Notes: a model not told the origin generated them from the letters alone. A DNA stretch of 34,301 nt from Acidulodesulfobacterium_A sp049965795 (GCA_049965795.1 JBMFVW010000017.1:1-34301); one strand, 5' to 3'; counted from the first letter of the stretch, positions 22,708 through 31,552 are shown. Translations and numbers: made by a program.

Positions 22708-24891
22708 ATGCCGAGCCGCAAAAAGACAATATGGGGAATTTTGATTATTTTTTTTTCGGTTTATTCCCTGCTGTCTCTTTATTCGTACAATATAGTAGAA
22801 CAAACATTTAATTCCTATTCTATTTCTACAGTTCACAGGGCAAATTGGGGCGGTTATTTCGGAGGCGTCCTTTCTAATTTTTTACTTCAATTATTCGGAC
22901 TTAACACTTTCGTAATAATTCTTTTTATTCTATTCGCAGGATTTATTTTGCTGTTGAATAAACCTCTTGCAAAAAGATTTTACGCCGGAATTCTGCTTTT
23001 CGTCTTAGCCTTATCGATTCTGCTGTACCGCTTACTTCCTAAAATATCGTATCACGGTTTTATGATGTCGGGAGGAGGACTTATAGGCAGAGGAATTTAT
23101 GGCTTTATTTTTAAATTTTTCGGCTTTGCCGGCGCAGTAATAATTATATTGCTGCTTTTTCTGACTGCATCCTATATTTTTTTCAAGAAAATAGACTTAA
23201 AGCATATCGCAGAATATTATAATAAAATAAATTCCAAGAAAATCAAATTTTCCGATTTCAAATCCTTCCGCTTAAAAATAGCCTCTTTATTTAATCACAT
23301 AAAATTAAGGTTTGAGAAAAGAAGAGGACTTAAAAAAAGACAAAAAAGCTTCGTAATGAATAAAGAATTATTCGGAGGCACAAGGGAAGAACTTATTAGC
23401 GATTTAGAGAAAAAAGAAGAAAAGGCGGAAACTGTTCAGCCGGAACGCATAGAAGAAAAACCGGCAACTTTTGATTTTATAGGAGATAGGGACTCAAAAA
23501 TACCGCCTATATCTTTAATGCAAAATGACGAAACGCAAAAAGATCTACAGCGGGCTGATAAGCAGACTTTGCTTGTAAACGCAACCTTAATTGAAAAAAA
23601 ACTTATGGATTTCGGAGTTAAAGGAAAAGTTACCGGCATAAATCCCGGTCCCGTAATAACTATGTATGAATTCGAACCTGCAAGCGGCATTAAGGTCGGC
23701 AGAGTTTTGACTCTTTCGGAAGATTTGACTATGGCGCTGAAATCTAAACCCGTTAGGATAACAGGAGTAATAGAAGGGAAATCCGCAGTAGGTATTGAAG
23801 TTCCGAATAATAAAAGGGAAACAGTATTATTTTCAGAAATTATTAATTCCAAACAATTTGCCGATTCAAAATCTATGTTAACTATAGTACTAGGGAAGGA
23901 TACGAGGGGAAACGACATTTTATTCGATATTGCAAAAGCGCCGCATTTGCTTATAGCAGGAGCGACTGGCGCAGGGAAAAGCGTTTTTATCAATACGCTC
24001 GTTATGAGCCTTATTTTTAAGGCAACCCACGAAGAGCTTAATTTTTTGATGATAGACCCAAAAAGATTAGAACTGGCGCCTTTTGAAAATCTACCGCATT
24101 TAATAAGCGATGTAGTCTATGACCCTAAAAAAGCAGGCGTAGCATTAAAGTGGGCTGTTTCGGAAATGGAATCAAGATACAAAAGAATGCAGTCGGAAAA
24201 GGTTAAAAATATAGAACAGTTCAACGAAAAATACAGGAAGCAGGGTTTAAAGCCTATGCCTTATTTAGTCGTTATAATAGACGAGTTAAGCGATTTAATG
24301 CTTACAAGTCCAAAGGACGTCGAAACGTCTATAATAAGGCTTTCGCAAATGGCAAGAGCGTGCGGGATACATTTGGTGATAGCTACGCAAAGACCTTCCG
24401 TAAACGTAGTGACCGGCGTTATTAAGGCAAATATGCCTTCCCGCATATCTTTCTTGGTATCGTCGAAAGTAGATTCAAGGACAATATTGGACTCAAACGG
24501 CGCCGAAGAACTGCTGGGAAACGGAGATATGCTGTTTATGCCTCCCGGACAGGCAAGACTTGTAAGAATCCATGGTTCGTATATATCGGAAGAGGAAATT
24601 AAAAAAGCGGTTAAATTCATCGAAGAAAAAAAATTTCCGTCGCAAAAAAATGAACTGTTAATAAATGAGTTTGAAAATAACGGTAATTTTGATAGAATAA
24701 TTACGGACGACCCCGACGACGAAATATATAATGAGGTGCTGAGTCTCGTCCAATCGGAAGAAGATAAAGAAAATATTTCTATTTCCTACGTTCAGAGAAG
24801 ATTCAGGATAGGTTTTAACAGAGCTGCCAGAATAATAGAAAAAATGCAGAATGAAGGAATTTTGACCAAAAAAAGGAGACAAATAAAATGA
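22708..24891 (+). CDS. ftsK: FtsK/SpoIIIE DNA translocase
   Basis: About 727 aa from ATG 22708, just after serS; a TTG at 22684 inside serS is an alternative. The N-terminus has about four membrane helices (residues 5-160) that anchor it at the septum. A charged linker follows (about 165-290). The RecA-like motor has Walker A GATGAGKS at about 418-425, VVIIDELSDLM (Walker B) near 522, and CGIHLVIATQRPSVNVVTG. The C-terminal gamma winged helix (about 660-727, YVQRRFRIGFNRAARIIEKM) would recognise KOPS and activate XerCD at dif. It exports chromosome ends through the division septum. The linker is short compared with E. coli FtsK. Confidence 0.95.
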   Translation: MPSRKKTIWGILIIFFSVYSLLSLYSYNIVEQTFNSYSISTVHRANWGGYFGGVLSNFLLQLFGLNTFVIILFILFAGFILLLNKPLAKRFYAGILLFVLALSILLYRLLPKISYHGFMMSGGGLIGRGIYGFIFKFFGFAGAVIIILLLFLTASYIFFKKIDLKHIAEYYNKINSKKIKFSDFKSFRLKIASLFNHIKLRFEKRRGLKKRQKSFVMNKELFGGTREELISDLEKKEEKAETVQPERIEEKPATFDFIGDRDSKIPPISLMQNDETQKDLQRADKQTLLVNATLIEKKLMDFGVKGKVTGINPGPVITMYEFEPASGIKVGRVLTLSEDLTMALKSKPVRITGVIEGKSAVGIEVPNNKRETVLFSEIINSKQFADSKSMLTIVLGKDTRGNDILFDIAKAPHLLIAGATGAGKSVFINTLVMSLIFKATHEELNFLMIDPKRLELAPFENLPHLISDVVYDPKKAGVALKWAVSEMESRYKRMQSEKVKNIEQFNEKYRKQGLKPMPYLVVIIDELSDLMLTSPKDVETSIIRLSQMARACGIHLVIATQRPSVNVVTGVIKANMPSRISFLVSSKVDSRTILDSNGAEELLGNGDMLFMPPGQARLVRIHGSYISEEEIKKAVKFIEEKKFPSQKNELLINEFENNGNFDRIITDDPDDEIYNEVLSLVQSEEDKENISISYVQRRFRIGFNRAARIIEKMQNEGILTKKRRQIK

Positions 24892-25550
24892 AAGCCAAAT
24901 TTTTAAAATTATTTATATTTTTTTTAGTTTTAGAGTCATTTGCTACGGTATATTTTACGGGTAAATCTTACGCAAAATCTTATAATACCGTCAATAAAAT
25001 AGAGGCAAAATATAAAAACGTTTATTCCATAGCGGCATATTTTTATCAAAAGGAAGAGATACCGGGTTATTCCCAAAATATGGCGTTTAAAGGGAATTTT
25101 TATTATAAAAGATATAAAGGAATGGCGTGGATTTATCAATACCCTTTTCATAAAAAGCAGATTTTAAAAAACGGCAGACTTTATATCGTAAATAAGAATA
25201 GCAGAAAGGTAACCGTAATAAACGTTAGCGGCAAAACAGGAGGTTTTCCGCCTAACGTAGTCGAAGTAATCGGAAATCTTACGCATTATTTTAAAGTATT
25301 AAACGTATTTAAAAATACCTCTTCAAACGAAACAATACTTGTTTTAAAGCCTATAAAAATGCAGAGGGCTAAAAAAATATATGTCGGTTTCGATACCGGA
25401 AATTTAAAAATAAAATCTTTAAAAATTATTACTTATCAGGGTCAGACGATTATTTTTAAATATAAAAACGTTAAATTTAACAGTCCTATAAAAGATAAAA
25501 TTTTCAGCGTTCATTTTCCGTCGTATTATAGAATAATAAAAGCATATTAA
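24888..25550 (+). CDS. LolA-type periplasmic lipoprotein carrier
   Basis: A 220-aa protein with an N-terminal signal peptide (FLKLFIFFLVLESFATVYF..., cleavage likely near SYA). It begins the mature part with a helix and KYKNVYSIAAYFYQKE, then GNFYYKRYKGMAWIYQYP, the counterpart of LolA's G.f...rP..frW.y..P. It lacks obvious membrane helices after the signal. LolA carries lipoproteins from LolCDE to the outer membrane; this divergent member of the fold should do the same, or belong to a LolA-like outer-membrane carrier subgroup. It overlaps the ftsK stop (ATGA), an arrangement common for ftsK-lolA. Confidence 0.8.
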   Translation: MKAKFLKLFIFFLVLESFATVYFTGKSYAKSYNTVNKIEAKYKNVYSIAAYFYQKEEIPGYSQNMAFKGNFYYKRYKGMAWIYQYPFHKKQILKNGRLYIVNKNSRKVTVINVSGKTGGFPPNVVEVIGNLTHYFKVLNVFKNTSSNETILVLKPIKMQRAKKIYVGFDTGNLKIKSLKIITYQGQTIIFKYKNVKFNSPIKDKIFSVHFPSYYRIIKAY

Positions 25551-25597
25551 AAAACATAAATACTTTAATATTAAAATTAATTATAAAAGGAGATGCC

Positions 25598-26083
25598 GTG
25601 CCTTCTTTCGATATAGCATCAAAAGCCGATATGCAGGAAGTAGATAATGCAATTAATCAGGCGATAAAAGAAATTATAGGCAGATACGATTTTAAAGGAA
25701 CTAAAAGCGAAATTAAAAGGCAGGATAATATTATTACGCTTCTGGGCGACGACGACTACAAACTTACCGCCGTTATAGATATATTAAAAGGCAAACTCAT
25801 AAAACGCGGAGTATCGGTTAAATTTTTGGATTTTAAGAAAAAAGAGGAAGCATCGAAAGGAATGATGCGTCAGGAAGTAGAAATTAAAGAAGGAGTCGAC
25901 AAAGAATCTTCAAAAAAAATTATACAGGAAATAAAAAAAATTGCTCCCAAGGCGGGCGTGGAGAACCTTAAAGACCATCTGCGCGTTAATTCAAAATCTA
26001 AAGACGAACTTCAAAATATTATCGCCCATTTAAAAGCTTTTCCGTTAGATATAGAATTGGTATACATTAATTTCAGAGATTAA
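25598..26083 (+). CDS. yajQ: YajQ-family (DUF520) nucleotide-binding protein
   Basis: A 161-aa protein of normal YajQ length, with the N-terminal PSFDIASKADMQEVDNAI and IIGRYDFKGTKSEI signatures, and the repeated ferredoxin-like fold ending in AFPLDIELVYINFRD. Some family members bind c-di-GMP and act with transcription regulators; others are described only as nucleic-acid-binding. The start is GTG at 25598 with AAAGGAG upstream. A c-di-GMP effector role would fit with the diguanylate cyclase at 1012-3047, but the genes are far apart. Confidence 0.93.
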   Translation: MPSFDIASKADMQEVDNAINQAIKEIIGRYDFKGTKSEIKRQDNIITLLGDDDYKLTAVIDILKGKLIKRGVSVKFLDFKKKEEASKGMMRQEVEIKEGVDKESSKKIIQEIKKIAPKAGVENLKDHLRVNSKSKDELQNIIAHLKAFPLDIELVYINFRD

Positions 26084-26236
26084 TTTAAATGACTATTTTT
26101 TAAGCAGTATTTTTTTTATTGCATATTTTTTATACAAAATATATAAATAAATTTATGATATAAGCGTTAATATATTTTGATTTGCTTATAAGTTTATTCA
26201 CGGCATATTTTTTGCTTTAATTTAAAGGAGGATTTA

Positions 26237-26575
26237 ATGAAAAAAATCGAGGCTATATTTAAACCCTTTAAACTCGACGATGTTAAAGAGTCGCTCAGTA
26301 AAATAGGAATACAAGGGTTAACGGTTACCGAGGTTAAGGGATACGGCAGACAGAAAGGGCATACCGAACTTTACAGGGGAGCTGAATACGTCGTAGATTT
26401 TATACCTAAAGTCAAAATAGAAATAGTAGTACCTGATGACAGGCTTGCTATCGTTATAGAAACTATTACTTCAAGCGCAAAAACCGGCAGAATAGGAGAC
26501 GGCAAGATATTCGTGTCGTCGGTAGAAGACGCCATAAGAATAAGAACCGGTGAAAGAGGCGACGAAGCTTTATAA
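26237..26575 (+). CDS. glnB: PII nitrogen-regulatory protein (GlnB/GlnK)
   Basis: A 112-aa PII protein, standard length. It opens MKKIEAIFKPFKLDDVKESL. The T-loop contains Y51 (GAEYVVDF), the tyrosine uridylylated by GlnD. The B-loop TGRIGDGKIFV and C-loop IRTGERGDEAL, both ATP/2-oxoglutarate-linked, are complete. It senses 2-oxoglutarate and ATP/ADP. Located 38 bp upstream of glnA, it is almost certainly co-transcribed with it. The strong ribosome-binding site AAAGGAGG precedes the ATG. Confidence 0.95.
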   Translation: MKKIEAIFKPFKLDDVKESLSKIGIQGLTVTEVKGYGRQKGHTELYRGAEYVVDFIPKVKIEIVVPDDRLAIVIETITSSAKTGRIGDGKIFVSSVEDAIRIRTGERGDEAL

Positions 26576-26613
26576 TAAATATAACAATTAATTTTAATTT
26601 TTTTGGAGGAGAA

Positions 26614-28026
26614 ATGACAGAAAACGAAGTTATTCAGTTTATTAAAGAGCAGGAGGTGCAGTTCATAGACGTAAAGTTTTGCGATCTTCTGGGAACGTGG
26701 CAGCATTTTACTGTACCCGTAAGCGAATTTTCAAAAGATACCTTTAAAGACGGTTTAGGATTTGACGGTTCCAGCATAAGAGGATGGCAGGCGATAGACG
26801 CATCCGATATGCTTATGATACCCGACCCTTCCACTGCCGTTATAGACAACTTTATAGAAGCAAAAACACTGTCTTTGATATGTAATATAAAGGATCCGGT
26901 CAGCGGAAAATTTTACGACAGAGATCCGCGCAATATTGCAAAAAAAGCCGAAGAATACTTAAAATCTACAGGTATTGCCGATACGGCTTATTTTGGACCC
27001 GAAGCTGAATTTTTTATTTTCGACGATATAAGATACGACCAGACTTCAAACAGCGGATATTATTATATAGATTCCGAGGAAGGAACATGGAACACCGGTA
27101 GAGACGAAATGCCGAATCTCGGACATAAACCCAGACATAAAGAAGGCTATTTCCCTGCCTCTCCTATAGACAGCCAAACCGATATAAGAAACGAAATGGC
27201 TCTTGAGCTTCAAAACGTAGGAATAAGGGTCGAAGCGGCGCATCATGAAGTGGCAACCGGCGGACAGGCTGAAATAGATATGAGATTTAATTCTTTAACA
27301 GCTATGGGCGATAATTTTATGTGGTTTAAATACATAATCAAAAACGTCGCAAAAAGATACGACAAAACGGCTACTTTTATGCCTAAACCGCTTTTCGGCG
27401 ACAACGGATCGGGAATGCACGTCCACCAGTCGTTATGGAAAAACGGACAGCCTCTTTTTCCAGGAAAAGAATATGCAGGACTTTCAGAATTGGCTATGTA
27501 CTATATAGGCGGAATTTTAAAACATGCAAAAGCATTATGCGCCTTTACTAATCCTACTACAAATTCTTATAAAAGATTGGTGCCGGGTTTTGAAGCTCCG
27601 GTCAATTTTGTTTACTCTTCCAGAAACAGAAGCGCCGCAATAAGAATTCCTATGTATTCAAACTCGCCTAAAGCAAAGAGAATAGAATACAGGACGCCGG
27701 ATCCGACCGCAAACGGATATATTGCTTTTTCTGCGCTCCTTATGGCAGGATTAGACGGCATTAAAAATAAAATAAAACCGGGCAATCCCGTAGATAAAGA
27801 CCTGTTTACTCTTTCCAAAAAAGAGCTTAAAAATATTCCCGTCGCTCCGGGCTCTCTCGAAGATGCGCTTAAAGAACTTGACAAAGACCATAAATTTTTA
27901 CTTGAAGGCGGAGTATTTACGGAAGATTTAATTAAGGCATGGATTGAACGCAAAATGGAAAACGACGTAAATCCCGTCCGTATGAGGCCGGTTCCTTATG
28001 AATTTGCGTTATATTACGATGTTTAA
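26614..28026 (+). CDS. glnA: Type I glutamine synthetase without the adenylylation tyrosine
   Basis: A 470-aa GSI that makes glutamine from glutamate, ammonia and ATP. Landmarks are LGFDGSSIRGW, the EAHHHEV-like AAHHEVATGGQAEID, DNGSGMHVHQSLWKNG, NPTTNSYKRLVPGFEAP and the C-terminal RPVPYEFALYYDV. Aligned from the C-terminus with the known E. coli protein, KNLYDLP corresponds to KDLFTLS here, so Y398 (numbered with Met) is replaced by F398. The GlnE adenylylation site is therefore absent. Control is probably by feedback inhibition and transcription. The strong ribosome-binding site GGAGGAG lies before the ATG, and a clear terminator follows. Confidence 0.96.
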   Translation: MTENEVIQFIKEQEVQFIDVKFCDLLGTWQHFTVPVSEFSKDTFKDGLGFDGSSIRGWQAIDASDMLMIPDPSTAVIDNFIEAKTLSLICNIKDPVSGKFYDRDPRNIAKKAEEYLKSTGIADTAYFGPEAEFFIFDDIRYDQTSNSGYYYIDSEEGTWNTGRDEMPNLGHKPRHKEGYFPASPIDSQTDIRNEMALELQNVGIRVEAAHHEVATGGQAEIDMRFNSLTAMGDNFMWFKYIIKNVAKRYDKTATFMPKPLFGDNGSGMHVHQSLWKNGQPLFPGKEYAGLSELAMYYIGGILKHAKALCAFTNPTTNSYKRLVPGFEAPVNFVYSSRNRSAAIRIPMYSNSPKAKRIEYRTPDPTANGYIAFSALLMAGLDGIKNKIKPGNPVDKDLFTLSKKELKNIPVAPGSLEDALKELDKDHKFLLEGGVFTEDLIKAWIERKMENDVNPVRMRPVPYEFALYYDV

Positions 28027-28054
28027 TAGCTACTAAATTATTATATTTAATAAG

Positions 28055-28097
28055 CAAAAACGGCGGACGTAAAATTAGTTTACCTCCGCCGTTTTTG
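28055..28097 (+). terminator. Rho-independent terminator of glnBA
   Basis: CAAAAACGGCGG (28055-28066) pairs perfectly with CCGCCGTTTTTG (28086-28097). The stem continues inward with one mismatch (AcGTAAA with TTTACcT). The T5 run follows the GC core. It ends the long plus-strand stretch before the restriction-modification cassette. Confidence 0.85.
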
Positions 28098-28260
28098 ATA
28101 TAATTTTTAAAACAGTTCCATTCACCTAATAAATTAATTATTCCAATAAAATAAATCAGTTTCAGTTTCAGTTTTAAATTTTATAATTTCAAGAAATATT
28201 GTACAATTATTAAAAATTAATTAATTAATACTTTTGTTATATTGACAATATCGCAATTCT

Positions 28261-29175
28261 TTATTTAAAAATTTCCTTAAATATAAGTTCTAATTTTTTA
28301 TCAATATTTTTTGGTAATTTCGCATGAGGAATTTTCAAATTTTTTAATATAGTATCAAATCTCTCGAAGCCACTATTACTCCTTAATTCAACCCATTCGA
28401 CTTTTCGGCTGTTTAATTGCTTTTTATTAGTCTCAGAAAGTTTATCGGCTACAAAAACCTTACTATCCCTTGCTATAACCGTATCTGCGCTTTCCGGATT
28501 TCCTCTTCCCATCAATTTTACTTCGCATTTGTATTGATTTTTTCCTTCTACTAGGTAAAAATCAATTTCTCTTTCAAAATTATCTTCTTTAATTTCTTCC
28601 CGTTTTATTTTCAAAGCATAGTTTTGTTCAGGTACGTCATATAATTTACATAATGTTTGCATTAATGGTTTTTCAACCCTTTTCCCTGCGGCACTCCAAA
28701 GACCACCCCTTAACTCAGCTCTCTTTACAGCCAGGGTATTTATCACTATTAGACTTTCGCTAACATTAAGATCAACACTAACACCCTTAAATTTAATTGT
28801 TAGGGTTAAGTAAATATCGTGTTCAGTATCAATAAGGTTTTTAATAGATTCATAAAGCAAATCATAATGTTCATTAGATGCGCCAATTACTATCTCTTTA
28901 GTTGATGAATTAAACATATTGTGAATCGTCTTTTTGTTGAGACCTGAATTAATAGCAATTTCTTTCGCTGGCAGATTCGGATTTAAAAATGCTTTTTTAT
29001 ACCAATCAACCGTAATATCTTTGCTTTTTAACTTTGCATCGACAATATTTTTGAAAAAATTAATTGCAAACTGTAAAAATTCAGCATTGATAAGGGTAAC
29101 GACTTCAATCCGGTAATCCTCACCCTTTAGTAATTTTTTTATTATATTTTTTGCAACTTGTTCTGTTATTGTCAA
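28261..29175 (-). CDS. CfrBI-family type II restriction endonuclease
   Basis: A 304-aa protein resembling CfrBI-type restriction enzymes, judged by ELRGGLWSAAGKRVEKPLMQ, CEVKLMGRGNPESADTVIAR, KVFVADKLSETNKKQL and VEWVELRSNSGF. A PD-(D/E)xK nuclease core is visible: D205 in REIDFYLV and E218-V219-K220. The N-terminal segment (about residues 65-88, LPAKEIAINSGLNKKTIHNM) looks like a helix-turn-helix. CfrBI itself cuts CCWWGG; the target here cannot be assumed. It starts at TTG (forward 29173-29175), overlapping the methyltransferase stop by 4 bp (TTGA), with AAGGGA upstream, so translation is coupled. It lies downstream of its methyltransferase. Confidence 0.8.
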   Translation of the reverse strand: MTITEQVAKNIIKKLLKGEDYRIEVVTLINAEFLQFAINFFKNIVDAKLKSKDITVDWYKKAFLNPNLPAKEIAINSGLNKKTIHNMFNSSTKEIVIGASNEHYDLLYESIKNLIDTEHDIYLTLTIKFKGVSVDLNVSESLIVINTLAVKRAELRGGLWSAAGKRVEKPLMQTLCKLYDVPEQNYALKIKREEIKEDNFEREIDFYLVEGKNQYKCEVKLMGRGNPESADTVIARDSKVFVADKLSETNKKQLNSRKVEWVELRSNSGFERFDTILKNLKIPHAKLPKNIDKKLELIFKEIFK

Positions 29176-30587
29176 ATTTTTCCCTTAGTTAAAGCTATAA
29201 AATTATTTATATCGACAAATTTTGGCCCAGCTTCTTTTGGGCTAAATAGGTTAGTATTTTTGATCAAATCTTCTTTCATGCGATTTACATATTTTATTTC
29301 TTTTTCTGTTAAAAAGAAATATCTATCTAAATTAGCAGCTGCCCGACCAGCTGTTCCGCTTCCTGCAAATGGATCAAATATTAAATCATCAACAAATGAA
29401 TAGTATTTAATAACCCTGTTACACAACTCTATAGGAAAAACCGCACTGTGAACCTTGTCAAAGGTTGGATCAATATGCCAAACATTTGTTGTTTCATATT
29501 TATCTAAGACCTTACTTTTTTTAACCTTTTCCCAACTATATTGGTGTATATTCCAATCAATTAATTTGTCTGTTTTTTTCCTATAGACCATTAGCATTTC
29601 AGAAATAGCGTTTGGCTTATATGCCAAAGGCTTTCGATGTTGTAAAAAACCGGCATTTCTATTTTTTACGCTTGCCTCTGGTTTTACCCATACAATATCA
29701 TCGATAAACTCCCATCCCATTTTTACTAATAAGGGATGAATATCATAAGGGATTGCATATCTTTTGCTTGCGTGAGCTCTACTAATTCTTGGAATGATTA
29801 TTGGAGAAGTGTTTAAGACAAAAAATCTACCCTCTTTAGTAACTCTGTGAACTTCTTTAAAAACTTCCTCTAAAAATTTCAAATACTCATTATAACTCTG
29901 ATAAATTGAATAATCTCTGGCATTGTAATAAGGCGGTGAAGTAAAAGTTAGATGAATAGATTCGTCGGGAACATATTTTAATGTTTCTATAACATCACCT
30001 TGAACAATTGTATTTTTAAGATAGGCCGGAAATTCATCATGCTTTCCATTATTTTTTGAGCTATAGTTAACACCATTAATCTCTTTGCCAATAACTTCCT
30101 TAATTAATTCATTGGGATGTTCTAGTAACTTTGATAATTCTTTTTTTACTTGATTATTATTTGAAAAAACAAGTAGTCCTCTTATAGCCTGCATTACAAC
30201 TTTTGGATCTTTATCTGATAGTAATTTAATTAGAATCGGTATTGTTTTTTCATTTTTTAATCTTCCAATAGCAGAAACAGATTCGCGCCTAACCTCCGTA
30301 CTTTCATCTTGTTTTGCAAAATTTATGAAAGTATCTAATAAAGAAACATCACCTATTTTCGCAAGATTTTTTATAGCAAGAGATCTAATAGTTTCATTCT
30401 TATTGTTTAATAAATTCAATAATGGCAGCTTACTATGCCCATTTTCTAATCTTCCTAATTTTTCCAGCATATGAATAACTATGCCATCGTTTTGATCTTC
30501 TAAAAATGATAAGAAGGCTTCCGTATCATTTTTCATAATATTAATCTGCTCTTTATTTATTTGTTTGCTTATTACTGGATGATTCAT
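29172..30587 (-). CDS. HEAT-repeat-fused DNA methyltransferase (SPPY type, probably m4C)
   Basis: A 471-aa protein. Residues about 35-165 form HEAT-like helical repeats (LLNLLNNKNETIRSLAIKNL, DESTEVRRESVSAIGRL, LLSDKDPKVVMQAIRGLLV). The methyltransferase domain begins near 190. Motif IV TSPPY is at 216-220 and motif I DPFAGSGT follows at 405-412, the beta-class order. SPPY favours N4-cytosine methylation, although N6-adenine is not excluded. Conserved blocks include HASKRY, GWEFIDDIVWVKPEASVKN and RKPLAYKPN. It should protect the host genome from the co-encoded REase. The HEAT domain is not needed for catalysis and may bind DNA or the partner. A weak ribosome-binding site precedes the ATG. 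Confidence 0.85.
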   Translation of the reverse strand: MNHPVISKQINKEQINIMKNDTEAFLSFLEDQNDGIVIHMLEKLGRLENGHSKLPLLNLLNNKNETIRSLAIKNLAKIGDVSLLDTFINFAKQDESTEVRRESVSAIGRLKNEKTIPILIKLLSDKDPKVVMQAIRGLLVFSNNNQVKKELSKLLEHPNELIKEVIGKEINGVNYSSKNNGKHDEFPAYLKNTIVQGDVIETLKYVPDESIHLTFTSPPYYNARDYSIYQSYNEYLKFLEEVFKEVHRVTKEGRFFVLNTSPIIIPRISRAHASKRYAIPYDIHPLLVKMGWEFIDDIVWVKPEASVKNRNAGFLQHRKPLAYKPNAISEMLMVYRKKTDKLIDWNIHQYSWEKVKKSKVLDKYETTNVWHIDPTFDKVHSAVFPIELCNRVIKYYSFVDDLIFDPFAGSGTAGRAAANLDRYFFLTEKEIKYVNRMKEDLIKNTNLFSPKEAGPKFVDINNFIALTKGKI

Positions 30588-30900
30588 ATTTTTATTGTGC
30601 TGTCTTTAAAGATAACGACATTAAAAAGTACATTAAATTATTGATAATTTTTAGCGTAGATTTTTCCGCCGTAATACCTATTGGAACAAAAAACTGAAAA
30701 TATCATTAGAAAAATATAAATTATATCGACATAAGTTTTTAATATCAATTTTACTAAAAATTGTCCTATAGGTCAAAGCTGATATGCTTACCAGATAAAT
30801 TAACAATTATTTACAAATTGATTTAGTCTTAAAAAATGCAACATCTAAGCAATTTAACGACTTATATTAAAAATTGTTACACTTTAATAATAGGTACAGA
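30588..30900. other. Intergenic region between the R-M cassette and ssb
   Basis: About 313 bp of AT-rich sequence, expected to hold the methyltransferase promoter on the minus strand and the 3' region of ssb. The only short palindrome noticed is CCTATAGG near 30764. I see no terminator, C-box-like operator, controller gene or RNA gene in it. Confidence 0.5.
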
Positions 30901-31395
30901 TCAAAACGGAATATCGTCGTCTTCGTTTGGCTGATTAGAAGATGCGCCGCCGGCTGCTGAACCGCCGCCGTATGAATTGGCTGATTGTCCCGAATATCCG
31001 TATTCGGCTGCCGTCTGAGCATAATCTGTGTCGGCCGATTCAGTGCCTCCTCCGCCTCCGGCGCCTTTCGTACCGAGCATAACGATATTGTTGGCGATTA
31101 CCTCGCTAATATATCCTTTAGTTCCGTCCTGTTTATCGTAGGAACGGTTGTTAATTCTGCCTTCTACGAAAACCTGTTTTCCCTTGCTAAGGTAGTTTGC
31201 AAGAGTTTGAGCTATTTTTCCGAATACTACTATATTGTGCCAAGTAGTTTTTTCCGTTTTATTGCCTGATTTATCGTTAAAATACTCAGACGTTGCAATG
31301 GAAAACTTTAAAATAGCCAAACCGTCGGGCGTGTACCGCAGCTCGGGGTCTTTCCCAAGATTGCCTATAAGCATTACTTTGTTTAAACTCGCCAT
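30901..31395 (-). CDS. ssb: Single-stranded DNA-binding protein
   Basis: A 164-aa SSB starting at ATG (forward 31393-31395), MASLNKVMLIGNLGKDPELR; GGAGG lies 6 nt upstream. A longer reading from 31431 would add a 12-residue tail without support. The OB fold spans residues 1-110 (TTWHNIVVFGKIAQTLANYL, VFVEGRINNRSYDKQDGTKG). A Gly/Ser-rich linker follows, and the acidic tip DDDIPF recruits repair and replication partners. It binds single-stranded DNA as a tetramer. It is transcribed away from the pilin cluster and towards the R-M cassette. Confidence 0.96.
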   Translation of the reverse strand: MASLNKVMLIGNLGKDPELRYTPDGLAILKFSIATSEYFNDKSGNKTEKTTWHNIVVFGKIAQTLANYLSKGKQVFVEGRINNRSYDKQDGTKGYISEVIANNIVMLGTKGAGGGGGTESADTDYAQTAAEYGYSGQSANSYGGGSAAGGASSNQPNEDDDIPF

Positions 31396-31508
31396 AAAAC
31401 CTCCAAAATAAAATAATTTTAATAAAGTCAAATAAAGTTAAAAATTATATACTGTTATATTTTTTACGTAATAAATTTATAATAAATTAAGTAAAACAAT
31501 TTGGCAAG

Positions 31509-31552
31509 TTAAATTTATGTTAAATTTATGTTTCATTTATGTTAAATTTATG
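31509..31552. repeat. Four tandem 11-bp repeats (TTAAATTTATG)
   Basis: Copies at 31509-31519, 31520-31530, 31531-31541 (TTTCATTTATG, degenerate) and 31542-31552. The period is 11 bp, about one helical turn, so copies would present the same face of DNA. They end about 50 bp upstream of the pilV -35 box, which suits an activator or nucleoid-protein binding array. Confidence 0.75.

Noticed and set aside
23436..23993. A 185-codon minus-strand reading frame within ftsK
   Set aside because: It is antisense to the conserved FtsK motor start and reads as an ordinary shadow of its codon bias.
28140..28180. CAGTTT microrepeat upstream of the R-M cassette end
   Set aside because: Only three short units with no symmetry or context; likely chance.
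31396..31431. Longer ssb start adding 12 residues
   Set aside because: The downstream ATG at 31395 has GGAGG at good spacing and gives the family-standard MASLNKV opening.
31509..31552. Tandem repeats as a CRISPR array
   Set aside because: The units are 11 bp with no spacers and no cas genes are nearby.
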